Shown here: one piece after another, positions 17,198 to 25,987 of the stretch
How the letters are laid out: each line of letters begins with the position of its first letter
How positions within the stretch are numbered: the stretch's first letter is position 1
NCBI GenBank assembly: GCA_964540795.1
Contig: CAZINX010000009.1
Span: 39,713 to 103,712 of the forward strand
Reading direction: 5' to 3'
From: Dichotomicrobium sp964540795
GTDB lineage: Bacteria; Pseudomonadota; Alphaproteobacteria; Rhizobiales; Rhodomicrobiaceae
DNA: 64,000 nt
Notes under the pieces: generated by a model
Database searches by the model: none
What the model saw: the letters and a program-made list of their open reading frames with translations, nothing else
Told to the model about the DNA's origin: nothing
Made by a program: the position numbers and the translations under genes

Positions 17198-19549
17198 ATG
17201 ACAAGCAAGACATCCTCCCGGCCCGACAGTATGCCCAGCGACGGCGGCCGGGATCGCCTGCCCAGCAAACAGGACATTCTCACCTTCATCGAGGAGTCGC
17301 CCGGCGAGGTTGGAAAGCGCGAGATCGCGCGGGCCTTCCACATCAAGGGTTCGGATCGCATTGCGCTGAAAGAGTTGCTGCGCGAAATGGCCGACGAAGG
17401 CCTCATCAAGGGAAAGCGCAAGCATCTGCGCAAGCCGGGCGGGCTGCCCAACGTCACTGTCATCGAGATCACCGGCCGCGATGCGGATGGCGAGTTCGTC
17501 GCGCTGCCCGCGACCTGGCCGGAGGAAGAAGGCCCGCCGCCGCGCATACTGATCGCCCCGGACAGCAAAAGCCCGGGCGCGGCAGTGGGCGTCGGCGACC
17601 GCGTGCTGGCGCGGCTCGCCCCGGCCGACGCCGAGGACGTCGAGACGGAAGAGGGCGCTTATGCCTATATCGCCCGGCCGATCAAGCGCCTGAGCCGCGA
17701 AAAGATCCGCCAGCTCGGCGTGTTCCGTGCCCAGGGCGCAGGCGGGCTTATCACCCCTATCGAAAAGAAACAGCGCAAGGAATGGCGCGTCGAGCCGGGC
17801 CGCACGGGCGAGGCCGAGGACGGCGAGCTGGTGCGCTTCGAGACCGTGCGGCACGGGCGCTTCGGCGAGCTTGCGCGCGTGATCGAGCGGCTCGGGCATC
17901 CAAAGTCGCAGCGCGCGGTCAGCCTGATCGCCATCCACGCCTATGACCTGCCCTATGAATTCCCGAACCCGGTGCTGAACGAACTGGACAAGCTCCCCGA
18001 GCCGGACTGGAGCGCGCATGAGGATCTTCGTCATCTGCCGCTTATCACCATCGACCCGGAGGACGCGCGCGACCACGACGATGCGGTCTGGGCCGCGCCG
18101 GACGACGACCCGGCCAACAAGGGCGGCTGGATTGTCGTCGTGGCGATCGCCGACGTGGCGTTTTATGTGCGCCCTGACACCGCTCTGGACCAGGAGGCGC
18201 TGCGGCGCGGCAACTCGGTCTATTTCCCGGACCGCGTTGTGCCGATGCTGCCGGAAAAGCTGTCGAACGAGCTGTGTTCGCTGCGCCCGCACGAGGACCG
18301 GCTGTGCCTTGCGGTGCGCATGGTGTTCGGCGCGGACGGCTCGAAGCGCGGCCACAAGTTCATGCGCGCGGCGATGCGCTCCCACGCCAAGCTGCATTAT
18401 GCGCAGGCGCAAGCCGCCATTGACGGCCGGCCGGACGATGTGACTGGGCCTTTGCTGGAGCAGGTGCTGCGACCGCTATTCGCCGCGTATGACGCGCTGG
18501 CTGAGGCGCGGGACCGGCGTGGGCCTCTCGACCTCGACATTCCCGAGCGGAAGATAAAGCTCGACGAGACCGGCGAGATCGCGGAGATCGTCATGCCCGA
18601 GCGGCTGACGGCGCACCGGCTGATCGAGGAGTTCATGATCCAGGCCAATGTCGCGGCGGCGGAATTTCTCGAAGCGGAAAGCTCGCCGCTGCTTTACCGC
18701 GTCCATGACACGCCGGGGCTGGACAAGCTCGAAGCAACTGGCGAGTTCCTGCAATCCATCGGTTTCAAGCTGCCGAAATCCGGGGTGATGAAGCCGGAGC
18801 AGTTCAACCGCATTCTGGAGCGCGCGCGCGACAGCGAATACTCGCTGCTGGTCAACGACGTGATCCTGCGCGCGCAGGCGCAAGCGGAGTACAGCGTCGG
18901 CAATTACGGGCATTTCGGGCTGAACCTGCGCCGCTATGCGCATTTCACATCGCCGATTCGGCGGTATGCCGATCTGGTCGTCCACCGCTCGCTGGTGCGC
19001 GCGCTGGGCGGCGGGCCGGGGGCGCTGAGCGATGAGGAGGTCGCGCACCTCGACAAGGTGGCCGAGGCGATCTCCACCGCCGAGCGCCGTGCGATGGCAG
19101 CCGAGCGCGACACCATCGACCGGCTGGTCGCGTCCTATTTGGCCGACAAGCTGGGCGCGACATTCCGCGCGCGCATTTCCGGCGTGACGCGCGCTGGCCT
19201 GTTCGTGCGGCTTTCCGACACAGGGGCGGATGGTTTCATTCCGATCTCGACCATCGGCAAGGATCATTACATCTACATGGCGGACGCCCATGCGCTGGTT
19301 GGCCAGCAGACCGGCGAGACCTTCCGGCTGGGCGATAGCGTGGAGGTGCGGCTGGTGGAGGCAGTCCCTGATGCCGGCGCGCTGCGCTTCGAGCTGCTGA
19401 GCGAAGGGCGGCACAAGTCGGAGGCGCTGGGCAAGGCGCAAGCGGCGCGCGTCGGCAAGAGCGCGCGACGGACACCGCCCACGCGCGACAAGAAGGCCGG
19501 GAAGAAGGCCGGAGCCAAGCGCAGCCCCGGGAAGTCATCGCGGCGGTAG
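17198..19549 (+). CDS. rnr: ribonuclease R
   Basis: RNase R is a processive 3'-5' exoribonuclease that degrades structured RNA. The 783-residue protein has an N-terminal winged-helix-like region (about 25-85) and the RNB catalytic core. The core aspartate cluster is visible in TIDPEDARDHDDAV, followed by the family motifs FTSPIRRYADLVVHR and AEREA-like segments. A C-terminal S1 domain lies at about 645-725, before a lysine/arginine-rich tail. It follows topA after 82 bases, a common alphaproteobacterial arrangement. Confidence 0.94.
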   Translation: MTSKTSSRPDSMPSDGGRDRLPSKQDILTFIEESPGEVGKREIARAFHIKGSDRIALKELLREMADEGLIKGKRKHLRKPGGLPNVTVIEITGRDADGEFVALPATWPEEEGPPPRILIAPDSKSPGAAVGVGDRVLARLAPADAEDVETEEGAYAYIARPIKRLSREKIRQLGVFRAQGAGGLITPIEKKQRKEWRVEPGRTGEAEDGELVRFETVRHGRFGELARVIERLGHPKSQRAVSLIAIHAYDLPYEFPNPVLNELDKLPEPDWSAHEDLRHLPLITIDPEDARDHDDAVWAAPDDDPANKGGWIVVVAIADVAFYVRPDTALDQEALRRGNSVYFPDRVVPMLPEKLSNELCSLRPHEDRLCLAVRMVFGADGSKRGHKFMRAAMRSHAKLHYAQAQAAIDGRPDDVTGPLLEQVLRPLFAAYDALAEARDRRGPLDLDIPERKIKLDETGEIAEIVMPERLTAHRLIEEFMIQANVAAAEFLEAESSPLLYRVHDTPGLDKLEATGEFLQSIGFKLPKSGVMKPEQFNRILERARDSEYSLLVNDVILRAQAQAEYSVGNYGHFGLNLRRYAHFTSPIRRYADLVVHRSLVRALGGGPGALSDEEVAHLDKVAEAISTAERRAMAAERDTIDRLVASYLADKLGATFRARISGVTRAGLFVRLSDTGADGFIPISTIGKDHYIYMADAHALVGQQTGETFRLGDSVEVRLVEAVPDAGALRFELLSEGRHKSEALGKAQAARVGKSARRTPPTRDKKAGKKAGAKRSPGKSSRR

Positions 19550-19568
19550 ACGGGAGACAAGACGGAAG

Positions 19569-20000
19569 ATGGGGTTCAGCACGCAGACGGATGTGAAATT
19601 GCCGCAGCGTCCGGTATGGCGCTCGCTATGGCGCGGCGCGCGGCGCAATTGCCCGGCTTGCGGGCGCAGCGGAGTCTTCGCGCGCTTCCTCAAGGTCCGC
19701 GACGCCTGCGCCGCCTGCGGCGAGGCGCTCTATCATCACCGCGCGGATGATGCGCCGCCGTATTTCACCATCTTCATTGTCGGCCATCTGATCCTGCTGC
19801 CGGTCATGTGGCTGGAACTGGCTGCGCAGCCGGCGGTCTGGCTGCATATGATCCTTTGGCTGCCGCTGGCGGTGCTGCTGAGTGTGTGGTTGCTGCCAGT
19901 GGTGAAAGGCGCGGTCGTGGGCTTGCAATGGGCCAATTACATGCACGGCTTCGATCCGAACAGCGACGAGCGCGAGGCCGGGCCGCGAACAGAGCTGTGA
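19569..20000 (+). CDS. DUF983 membrane protein
   Basis: This 143-residue protein has two CxxC pairs near the N terminus (NCPACG and CAACG, about residues 22-50), which look like a small zinc ribbon, then two membrane segments around 62-82 and 88-112. This is the layout of DUF983, a family with no established function. It is regularly found next to rnr in alphaproteobacteria. The gap to rnr is 19 bases and to the NUDIX gene 14, so the three are probably one transcript. Confidence 0.8.
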   Translation: MGFSTQTDVKLPQRPVWRSLWRGARRNCPACGRSGVFARFLKVRDACAACGEALYHHRADDAPPYFTIFIVGHLILLPVMWLELAAQPAVWLHMILWLPLAVLLSVWLLPVVKGAVVGLQWANYMHGFDPNSDEREAGPRTEL

Positions 20001-20014
20001 GACGAGGCCGCACC

Positions 20015-20719
20015 ATGTCGTTGCCCGCGGGCATTGCGGGCGCGACCGAGGAATACCTCTCCCGCCCCTTGCCGCCGGGCAAATGGCCGCAACGCCCCGC
20101 ACGCGATGCCGCCAGCCTCGTGATCCTCGATGACAGCAATGGCGAACCCCGCATCCTCATGGGCCGTCGGGCGAGCGGGCATGTGTTCATGCCAGGCGTG
20201 CTGGTATTTCCGGGCGGGCGGGTCGAGCCGCGCGATTATCGCGTCCGGCCGCGCCATGACTTCCCGGCCGCGGCCGTCGAGAAGATTGCCGCGCGCAGCC
20301 GGACGAAGCACCCGGCCGCCTTTGCCCGCGCCCTCGCCACTGCCGCATTGCGTGAGGCGATGGAGGAGGCCGGCTTCCTGTCGCCGGGCTGCCGTCCCGA
20401 GGGTAGGGCCGATCTGCGCCGGCTCACCTTCGTGCTGCGCGCGCTAACGCCTCCAAAGCGCCCGCGCCGCTTCGACACGCGCTTCTTCTGCCTGCGTTGC
20501 CGGGGCGCGGCGGCGATCCTGCGGCCCGGCGACGGCGAGCTTGAGGATATCAGCTGGTATGCGCTCGATGCGCTGGCCAAGGAGGAGCTGCATGTGGTAT
20601 CGCGCGCAGTCATCGAGACGCTGATGCGCCGGCTGCACGCTGGCCGCCTCGACGACCCGAACGCGCCGGCTCCGTTTCTCTTCGCGCGCGGCAGCGGTTT
20701 TCAACGGGTGATCTTGTAG
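20015..20719 (+). CDS. NUDIX hydrolase
   Basis: The 234-residue protein contains a NUDIX motif with the core REAMEEAGF at about residues 113-121 and the preceding GVLVFPGGRVEPRD strand. NUDIX enzymes hydrolyse nucleoside diphosphates linked to another group. The overall arrangement, a GHVFMPG segment with a long insertion before the NUDIX box, resembles the NUDT19/NudL group, some members of which act on CoA derivatives. The substrate cannot be fixed. The ATG at 20015 lies 14 bases behind the DUF983 gene. The classic first glycine of the box is not clear, so activity needs testing. Confidence 0.8.
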   Translation: MSLPAGIAGATEEYLSRPLPPGKWPQRPARDAASLVILDDSNGEPRILMGRRASGHVFMPGVLVFPGGRVEPRDYRVRPRHDFPAAAVEKIAARSRTKHPAAFARALATAALREAMEEAGFLSPGCRPEGRADLRRLTFVLRALTPPKRPRRFDTRFFCLRCRGAAAILRPGDGELEDISWYALDALAKEELHVVSRAVIETLMRRLHAGRLDDPNAPAPFLFARGSGFQRVIL

Positions 20720-20733
20720 CCTGACACCCGTTC

Positions 20734-20761
20734 TTGACATCAGCGTCGCCCTCGGTAACTG
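20734..20761 (+). promoter_or_regulatory. possible rpmG promoter
   Basis: A perfect TTGACA at 20734-20739 is followed after 16 bases by TAACTG, a weak -10 match. Its place about 40 bases ahead of rpmG fits a separate promoter for a ribosomal protein gene. Confidence 0.3.
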
Positions 20762-20799
20762 TGTCGGCAAGTTAGCAGTCCCGTTTTCTGGAGCAGTCA

Positions 20800-20967
20800 A
20801 TGGCCAAACCGACGACTCAAAAGATCAAACTCGTGAGTTCGGCTGGAACCGGATATTTTTACGTAACGAAGAAGAATACCCGCAACCTGACGGAGAAGCT
20901 TGTTCTGAAGAAGTACGATCCGGTCGCGCGCAAGCACGTCGAATTCAAGGAAGCCAAGCTCAAATAA
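20800..20967 (+). CDS. rpmG: 50S ribosomal protein L33
   Basis: This 55-residue basic protein has the L33 pattern: MAKPTTQKIKLVSSAGTG, then FYVTKKN, then KLVLKKYDPVARKHV and a lysine-rich end. It lacks the zinc-binding CxxC pairs found in some L33 proteins, which is the usual form in proteobacteria. L33 is a small protein of the large ribosomal subunit near the E site. It sits 80 bases downstream of the NUDIX gene, with its own possible promoter. Confidence 0.93.
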   Translation: MAKPTTQKIKLVSSAGTGYFYVTKKNTRNLTEKLVLKKYDPVARKHVEFKEAKLK

Positions 20968-21597
20968 GCGGGTAACGCCAGGATCGGCGCTACGCCTTCT
21001 GCGCTTTTTCCAATTTCTCGGCAAACATATGATGGTTCGGTGAGGTGTGGCGTGCATCGGGTATGCGCGCCCGACGCGCCTTCGCCGCGAGCCAGCCCCA
21101 CGACCACTCGGCAGCGGGGTACATCCAAGGAGTCGTGAGGGCTGGCCTTCAAGTCAAATCAACCAAAGAGGGCGTTGGTCATTTGACTTGTTGGCCGAAA
21201 TGGCACCGGCGCTTGCGAGGAGGCCACTCAACCGCGCACCATCCGGCCTATCCCCCAAGCCAGGAGATGCGGCGAACCTGGCAAGCCGGGGGAAACTCTT
21301 GATTTCCACAACAGTAAGCGGGAAAAAGCCGCACTTTTCAAGCGTTGTCGATTCTCATCCGGCGTCAAGCGTGCGGGTTCCCGCCTGGGTGTTGGACATT
21401 CCTGGCCTCTGCGATTGGCGGCCACATCCGAATTCGCTGTCAAGCATAAACGGATAATTCACTGAAAAGCAATATTTACAATTGTTTACGGTAAACGGTA
21501 AATCCGCCGGGGCGCGGTCCCGCCCCCTGCCGTCTTGCGCGCCGAGTTATCCCCAGAAAAAGAGGATTCGCGCGATGCGGACACGCCCGACCCTGCG
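20968..21597. other. 630-bp convergent intergenic region
   Basis: This lies between the 3' ends of rpmG and divK. No open frame looks coding, and short plus-strand frames lack ribosome sites and recognisable composition. A weak GCGC hairpin followed by five T (20987-21009) could end rpmG transcription. An AT-rich patch near 21440-21500 contains the inverted repeat annotated separately. A length of 630 bp is unusual for a convergent gap in an otherwise compact region. Confidence 0.4.
21484..21496. repeat. short perfect inverted repeat GTTTAC-G-GTAAAC
   Basis: Six-base arms GTTTAC (21484-21489) and GTAAAC (21491-21496) flank one G, and another GGTAAA follows directly. The surrounding 60 bases are AT-rich. 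It could be a protein-binding site, but no gene start lies nearby. Confidence 0.35.
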
Positions 21598-22113
21598 TCA
21601 GTCCTTATTAATGAACTGCTCAATCGTTTCGAGAAAAGCGCCGACCGCGATCGGTTTGGAGATATAGGCTTCGCACCCGCCCTCGCGAATGCGCTGCTCG
21701 TCGCCCTTCATGGCAAAGGCCGTGACCGCGATCACCGGAATATCCTTGAGCGCATCGTCCTCCTTCAGCCACTTGGTCACGTCCAGGCCCGACACTTCGG
21801 GAAGCTGAATGTCCATCAGGATCAGGGCGGGGCGGTGCTTGCGCGCCAGCGGCAAGGCGTCCATGCCATTGCGCGTCTGGATGGTCCGGTAGCCGTGCGC
21901 TTCCAGCAGGTCGTTGAACAACTTCATGTTCAACTCGTTGTCCTCGACGATCAGAACCGTCTTGCCTCTCGCCCCGCGGCCGCCGATGCCGTTTCCGGGG
22001 CTGGCGCGTTCGGTGCGCGGGCCGCGCCCGGCGGCCGCGGCGGGGCTGCGCGCGACGGCTGGCTCGCCCGTTTTTTTTCCTCGGCGTGTCCTCGTATCTT
22101 CAAATTCCGGCAT
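21598..22113 (-). CDS. divK: DivK, single-domain cell-cycle response regulator with N-terminal extension
   Basis: DivK relays phosphorylation from DivJ/PleC and controls the CckA-CtrA cell-cycle circuit in alphaproteobacteria. Residues 51-171 form a receiver domain very close to DivK: TVLIVEDNELNMKLF, phospho-acceptor Asp101 in LILMDIQLPEVSG, and the SKPI motif near the end. The 50 residues before it (from the ATG at 22113) are rich in A, G, R and P and look disordered. DivK is usually about 125 residues. No in-frame ATG or GTG lies close to the receiver domain, so the extension seems real. The gene diverges from the DUF3572 gene. pleD, often next to divK, is absent. Confidence 0.88.
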   Translation of the reverse strand: MPEFEDTRTRRGKKTGEPAVARSPAAAAGRGPRTERASPGNGIGGRGARGKTVLIVEDNELNMKLFNDLLEAHGYRTIQTRNGMDALPLARKHRPALILMDIQLPEVSGLDVTKWLKEDDALKDIPVIAVTAFAMKGDEQRIREGGCEAYISKPIAVGAFLETIEQFINKD

Positions 22114-22246
22114 AAGCTGTCTTGCGGATGGTTGGATGTTCGGGCCGCCCCTCCAGCCCTGCGCGCTGCCCTCGCAGATCGTAGGAGCCAACCGTAAAAA
22201 AAAGGCTCTGCGCTCGCACAAACATGCGACCAAGGATGGAGCAGTC

Positions 22247-22534
22247 ATGAAACGCGCTTCCCACCCTCATCGTATCGATCTCGACGCTGCCGAAGCTCTC
22301 GCGTTTCGGGCCGTCGCCTTCATTGCCTCGGACGATGGCTATCTGGCAGATTTTCTGTCCCGCAGCGGCCTTTCGCCCCAGGCGCTTGCGGAGTTCATCG
22401 AGGATCGCGCCTTCCTCACGGGCGTGCTGGACCACCTGCTCGCTGACGAATCCCTCTTGCTCGCCTTTTGCGGCAACGCCGGCATCGACCCCGCGGACAT
22501 TCAGCCGGCGCGCAATGCGCTTTTTCCGTCTTGA
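22247..22534 (+). CDS. DUF3572 family protein
   Basis: This 95-residue helical protein has the pattern AEALAFRAVAFIASDDGYLADFL followed by RSGLSP, which fits DUF3572, an alphaproteobacterial family without known function. The ATG at 22247 follows GGATGGAG. It is transcribed divergently from divK, the typical arrangement in Rhizobiales, so the two may share regulatory DNA. A cell-cycle role is suggested only by this linkage. Confidence 0.75.
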   Translation: MKRASHPHRIDLDAAEALAFRAVAFIASDDGYLADFLSRSGLSPQALAEFIEDRAFLTGVLDHLLADESLLLAFCGNAGIDPADIQPARNALFPS

Positions 22535-22544
22535 GCGCATGGCT

Positions 22545-23417
22545 CTAGCCGGAGGTCTGACGGCATCTGTCCTCGGTGTAAAATTCCAGCGACGACAATT
22601 TTCCCGTCAGCGCGAACGTGCCGTAGTCAATCCGCAGCTTGCGGCTCACGCCGTTCTCATACAGCCGGAACGAGAGCTGATAGTTGGGGACGCTGTCGTT
22701 TGGCGCGCCGGCCTCGAAATAGCTGATCGACACTGGCCACGACTGCAAGCCGCTCAGACGGTCCCGGCCAGGCAGGTCGTCCGCGCCGTCCTCTCCCGGG
22801 GCGATCCGCTCGCCGATGAAGGTGGTGGTGGCGAAGAGCTTGTCGCCCGTTTCCGAGCCGTCGTAGACGTTGGTCTGGATCACGCGCTCGCCGGCTCGCG
22901 CGGCTTCGAGAATCTTCAACGAGAACTGTGTCGGGAACTGCGCCTGCTGCTCGATCTGCAACTGAGCCTCGCGCGGGCCTTCGAGTGTAATGGTGATCGG
23001 CCCGCCGGCCTCCTCGCGCGCGGCTTCGCCTTTCAAGTTGTCGGTCAACTGACTGTTCAGGTATTGCGATGACTTGAACCGGAAGCGCTCCCCGGCGCTG
23101 TCCTCCCAGGTCGATGAGCGGATGTCGCTGACGACCTCCACGCCCTCGGCATCGACAATGCGGGTCACCATCCGGTTTTCCAGCGTGTAGCCCGCGCATG
23201 TCGAACCGGAGATGTCGAAGACCATACGCCCTTCGACACCCGCGATATTCTTGGCCGCGTCGGTCTCGTCCAGCTGCATCTCGTAGACCGCGCGGTGCGG
23301 CGCGAACGGCATGTTCAGCCCGGTCGCCTGCGCGGTGGCGCAGACGGTTGTGATCGCCACGGCCGCGACGATTGCCGCGCCTGCGTTCCGGCCCAGCTTG
23401 GCTTCGCAAGAGCGCAT
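22545..23417 (-). CDS. eipB: EipB/DUF1849 periplasmic envelope-integrity protein
   Basis: The 290-residue protein begins with a signal peptide (about residues 1-31, cleavage near ATA-QATG). The mature part resembles DUF1849: APHRAVYEMQL at the start, EGRMVFDISGSTCAGYTLENR in the first sheet, and a C-terminal cysteine (EDRCRQTSG) that can pair with the cysteine near residue 75. EipB of Brucella is a periplasmic beta-spiral protein needed for envelope stress resistance. The ATG at 23417 follows AGGAAA. The family call rests on sequence pattern; function is transferred from Brucella. Confidence 0.8.
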   Translation of the reverse strand: MRSCEAKLGRNAGAAIVAAVAITTVCATAQATGLNMPFAPHRAVYEMQLDETDAAKNIAGVEGRMVFDISGSTCAGYTLENRMVTRIVDAEGVEVVSDIRSSTWEDSAGERFRFKSSQYLNSQLTDNLKGEAAREEAGGPITITLEGPREAQLQIEQQAQFPTQFSLKILEAARAGERVIQTNVYDGSETGDKLFATTTFIGERIAPGEDGADDLPGRDRLSGLQSWPVSISYFEAGAPNDSVPNYQLSFRLYENGVSRKLRIDYGTFALTGKLSSLEFYTEDRCRQTSG

Positions 23418-23511
23418 GATTCTGTTTCCTGATCTCATAAGTTGAAATATACAGGGCGAGCCTGAACGCACCAACGATGAAATCGCCTGGTTGAACAGCG
23501 AGGGGGAAACT

Positions 23512-23982
23512 ATGCCCGGTATTGTGGACGAAAAGTTGCGCGAACTCAGGATCACGCTGCCGCCCGCCCCGGCCCCTGCGGCGAATTACGCGCCCTATGC
23601 GATGGCGAGCGGCCTTTTATTCGTGGCCGGGCAGCTCCCAAAAGACGAATCAGGCCTCGCTTATGGCGGGAAACTTGGCCAGGACGTCAGTCTCGAAGAT
23701 GGCCAGGCGGCCGCGCGGCTCTGCGCGCTCAACATCCTCTCGCAGGCCAAGGCGGCGCTGGGCGATCTCGACAGGATCACGCTGTGCCTGCGGCTCAACG
23801 GCTTCGTCAACAGCGCGCCGGACTTCACCGATCAGCCTTCGGTCATCAATGGCGCATCCGACCTGATGGGCCAGGTGCTCGGCACTTCCGGCGTGCATTC
23901 GCGCATCGCGGTGGGTTGCGCCAGCCTGCCGATGGGCGCGGCGGTCGAGGTGGATGCGGTCTTCGCGGTGTCGCCAGCCTGA
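23512..23982 (+). CDS. RidA/YjgF-family protein
   Basis: RidA-like proteins hydrolyse reactive enamine/imine intermediates. The 156-residue protein matches the longer RidA subgroup, with NYAPYAMASGLLFVAGQLP near the start, ARLCALNILSQAKAALGDLD in the middle and GVHSRIAVGCASLPMGAAVEVD at the end. In classical RidA an arginine in a motif near the end is catalytic. Here the nearest equivalent is the Arg of HSRIAVG, so enzymatic identity is uncertain. The ATG at 23512 follows AGGGGGAAAC. The stop abuts the next start, so the gene is in one operon with the glycerophosphodiesterase. Confidence 0.85.
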   Translation: MPGIVDEKLRELRITLPPAPAPAANYAPYAMASGLLFVAGQLPKDESGLAYGGKLGQDVSLEDGQAAARLCALNILSQAKAALGDLDRITLCLRLNGFVNSAPDFTDQPSVINGASDLMGQVLGTSGVHSRIAVGCASLPMGAAVEVDAVFAVSPA

Positions 23983-24726
23983 ATGACCGCACGGCCCGAC
24001 TGGCTGCTGCAGCCGATCGCGCATCGCGGGCTGCATGATGCGGCGCGCGGTGTCATCGAGAACACGCCGTCGGCCTTCGAGGCGGCGCTGCGCGCGGGCT
24101 ACGCCATCGAGACGGACCTGCGCGCGGCCGGCTGCGGCACGCCGATGGTGTTTCACGACGCCACGCTGGAGCGGCTGACGCATGGCGCGGGGCCTCTTGC
24201 CGCAGTGGACGCCGCGGCGCTCGGCGCGGTACGCTTGCGCGATACGCCGGACCGGATGCTGACGCTCAAGGCCTTGCTCGATCAGGTCGGCGGGTTGGTG
24301 CCGCTGTTCCTTGAGATCAAGAGCGACTTTACCGGTCAGACCGCCTTCGCTGAGCGCATCGCTCACGAATTGCGCGGGTATGACGGACCGGTCGCGCTGA
24401 TGTCGTTCGATCCCCGGCTGCTCGCCGCTCTCCGCGATCTCGCGCCGCATCTCCCCCGTGGTCTCGGCGCAACCCGTATCCGTCCGGGCGATTTGCCGCA
24501 GGCGGGCGCGCTCCGGCGCATCGCGCTCACCCATCTGCTTTTCATCGCCGCCGCGCGGCCCCACTTTATTTCCTGCGAGCACACGGCGCTGGGCCTGCTC
24601 GGGCCGCTGCTCGCGCGCCGCGCCGCCCGGCTGCCGGTCATCGCATGGACGATCCGCACGCCCATCGAGGCCGCCCGCGCCCTCCGCCGCGCCGGCGCGA
24701 TCATTTTCGAAGGCTTCACGCCTTAG
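23983..24726 (+). CDS. glycerophosphodiester phosphodiesterase family protein
   Basis: GDPD enzymes split glycerophosphodiesters into glycerol-3-phosphate and an alcohol. The 247-residue TIM-barrel protein begins with IAHRGLHD (catalytic His-Arg pair, residues 9-16). It continues with ENTPSAFEAALRAGYAIETDLR and VFHDATLERLT, containing the metal-binding Glu/Asp and the second histidine. There is no signal peptide, so it is cytoplasmic. Its start follows the RidA stop directly. Confidence 0.88.
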   Translation: MTARPDWLLQPIAHRGLHDAARGVIENTPSAFEAALRAGYAIETDLRAAGCGTPMVFHDATLERLTHGAGPLAAVDAAALGAVRLRDTPDRMLTLKALLDQVGGLVPLFLEIKSDFTGQTAFAERIAHELRGYDGPVALMSFDPRLLAALRDLAPHLPRGLGATRIRPGDLPQAGALRRIALTHLLFIAAARPHFISCEHTALGLLGPLLARRAARLPVIAWTIRTPIEAARALRRAGAIIFEGFTP

Positions 24727-24744
24727 AGGCGACGGAGACACGCC

Positions 24745-25929
24745 ATGGGAGACAGCGAGCCGCTGAAGGTCGAGGTCACAGGCGCTATCGCCGATGTGTC
24801 CGCCGCCGACTGGGACGCCTGCGCCAACCCCGATCCGGCCACCTATAACCCCTTCGTCTCGCATGCCTTCCTCAAAGCGCTGGAAGACAGCGGCTGCGTG
24901 CGCGCCGAAACGGGCTGGGCGCCGCGCCACCTGCTGCTGCGCGATGCCGCGGGCGCGCTGCTGGGCGCAATGCCTCTATACCTCAAGGGCCACAGTATGG
25001 GCGAATACGTCTTCGACTATGCCTGGGCCGACGCCTATGAGCGCGCGGGCGGCGAATATTACCCCAAGCTGCAATCCTCCGTGCCGTTCACGCCGGTGAC
25101 GGGCCGCCGCCTGCTGACGCCGGATGGCGCGCCGGGCTGGCGCGGCGAGGCGCTGCTGAACGCGGCGATCCAGTTGACCGACAAGAACGGCCTGTCCTCG
25201 CTGCATCTGACCTTCGTGCCGGACGACGAGTGGGAGCACGGCGGGCAGCTCGGCCTGTTGCAGCGCACCGGCCAGCAGTTCCACTGGCACAACGAGGGCT
25301 ATGGCAGCTTTGACGACTTCCTCGCCGCACTCGCGTCGCGCAAGCGCAAGGCGCTGCGCAAGGAGCGGCGCGAGGCGGTATCGCAAGGCATTGAGATTGC
25401 GTGGCTGACCGGCAGCGACATCACCGAGGCGCACTGGGACGATTTCTTCGCGTTCTACATCGACACCAGCAACCGCAAATGGGGCCGCCCCTACCTCAAC
25501 CGCGAATTTTTGAGCCGCGTGCATGAGGCGCTGCCGGAGAGCATCGCCTTGTGCATGGCGCGGCGCGCCGGGCGCGCCATCGCCGGGGCGCTCAATTTCA
25601 TTGGCGGGGATGCGCTCTACGGCCGCTACTGGGGCGCGATCGAGCATCACCCCTTCCTGCATTTCGAGCTTTGCTATTATCAGGCCATCGAGTTGGCGAT
25701 CGCGCGCGGGCTGCCGCGCGTCGAAGCTGGCGCGCAGGGCGAGCACAAGCTGGCGCGCGGCTATGTACCGCGGACCACTTACAGCCTGCATTATCTGGCG
25801 CATCCGGGGCTGGCCGAGGCGGTCGAGCGCTTTCTGGAGCGCGAGCGGGAAATGGTGGCGCAGGACAACGAACTGCTCTCCGAGGCGACGCCGTTCAAAC
25901 GCGGCGACCCCGGCCAAGGCGGCGCTTGA
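24745..25929 (+). CDS. FemAB-like/GNAT-fold acyltransferase (PF04339-type)
   Basis: The 394-residue protein matches the family often named 'peptidogalycan biosynthesis protein' (PF04339). It shows NPFVSHAFLKALEDSG near the start, GEYVFDYAWADAY, the basic stretch ALASRKRKALRKERR around residue 200, and FHWHNEGY before it. The family has a double GNAT-like fold related to Fem aminoacyltransferases, and its substrate is unknown. It lies 18 bases downstream of the GDPD gene. No signal peptide is seen. Confidence 0.8.
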   Translation: MGDSEPLKVEVTGAIADVSAADWDACANPDPATYNPFVSHAFLKALEDSGCVRAETGWAPRHLLLRDAAGALLGAMPLYLKGHSMGEYVFDYAWADAYERAGGEYYPKLQSSVPFTPVTGRRLLTPDGAPGWRGEALLNAAIQLTDKNGLSSLHLTFVPDDEWEHGGQLGLLQRTGQQFHWHNEGYGSFDDFLAALASRKRKALRKERREAVSQGIEIAWLTGSDITEAHWDDFFAFYIDTSNRKWGRPYLNREFLSRVHEALPESIALCMARRAGRAIAGALNFIGGDALYGRYWGAIEHHPFLHFELCYYQAIELAIARGLPRVEAGAQGEHKLARGYVPRTTYSLHYLAHPGLAEAVERFLEREREMVAQDNELLSEATPFKRGDPGQGGA

Positions 25930-25987
25930 CCCCTGCGGAGCAGCGTCGTTAAATCCGCGCGGAACGCTTGCACACGAGGATTGCGCG

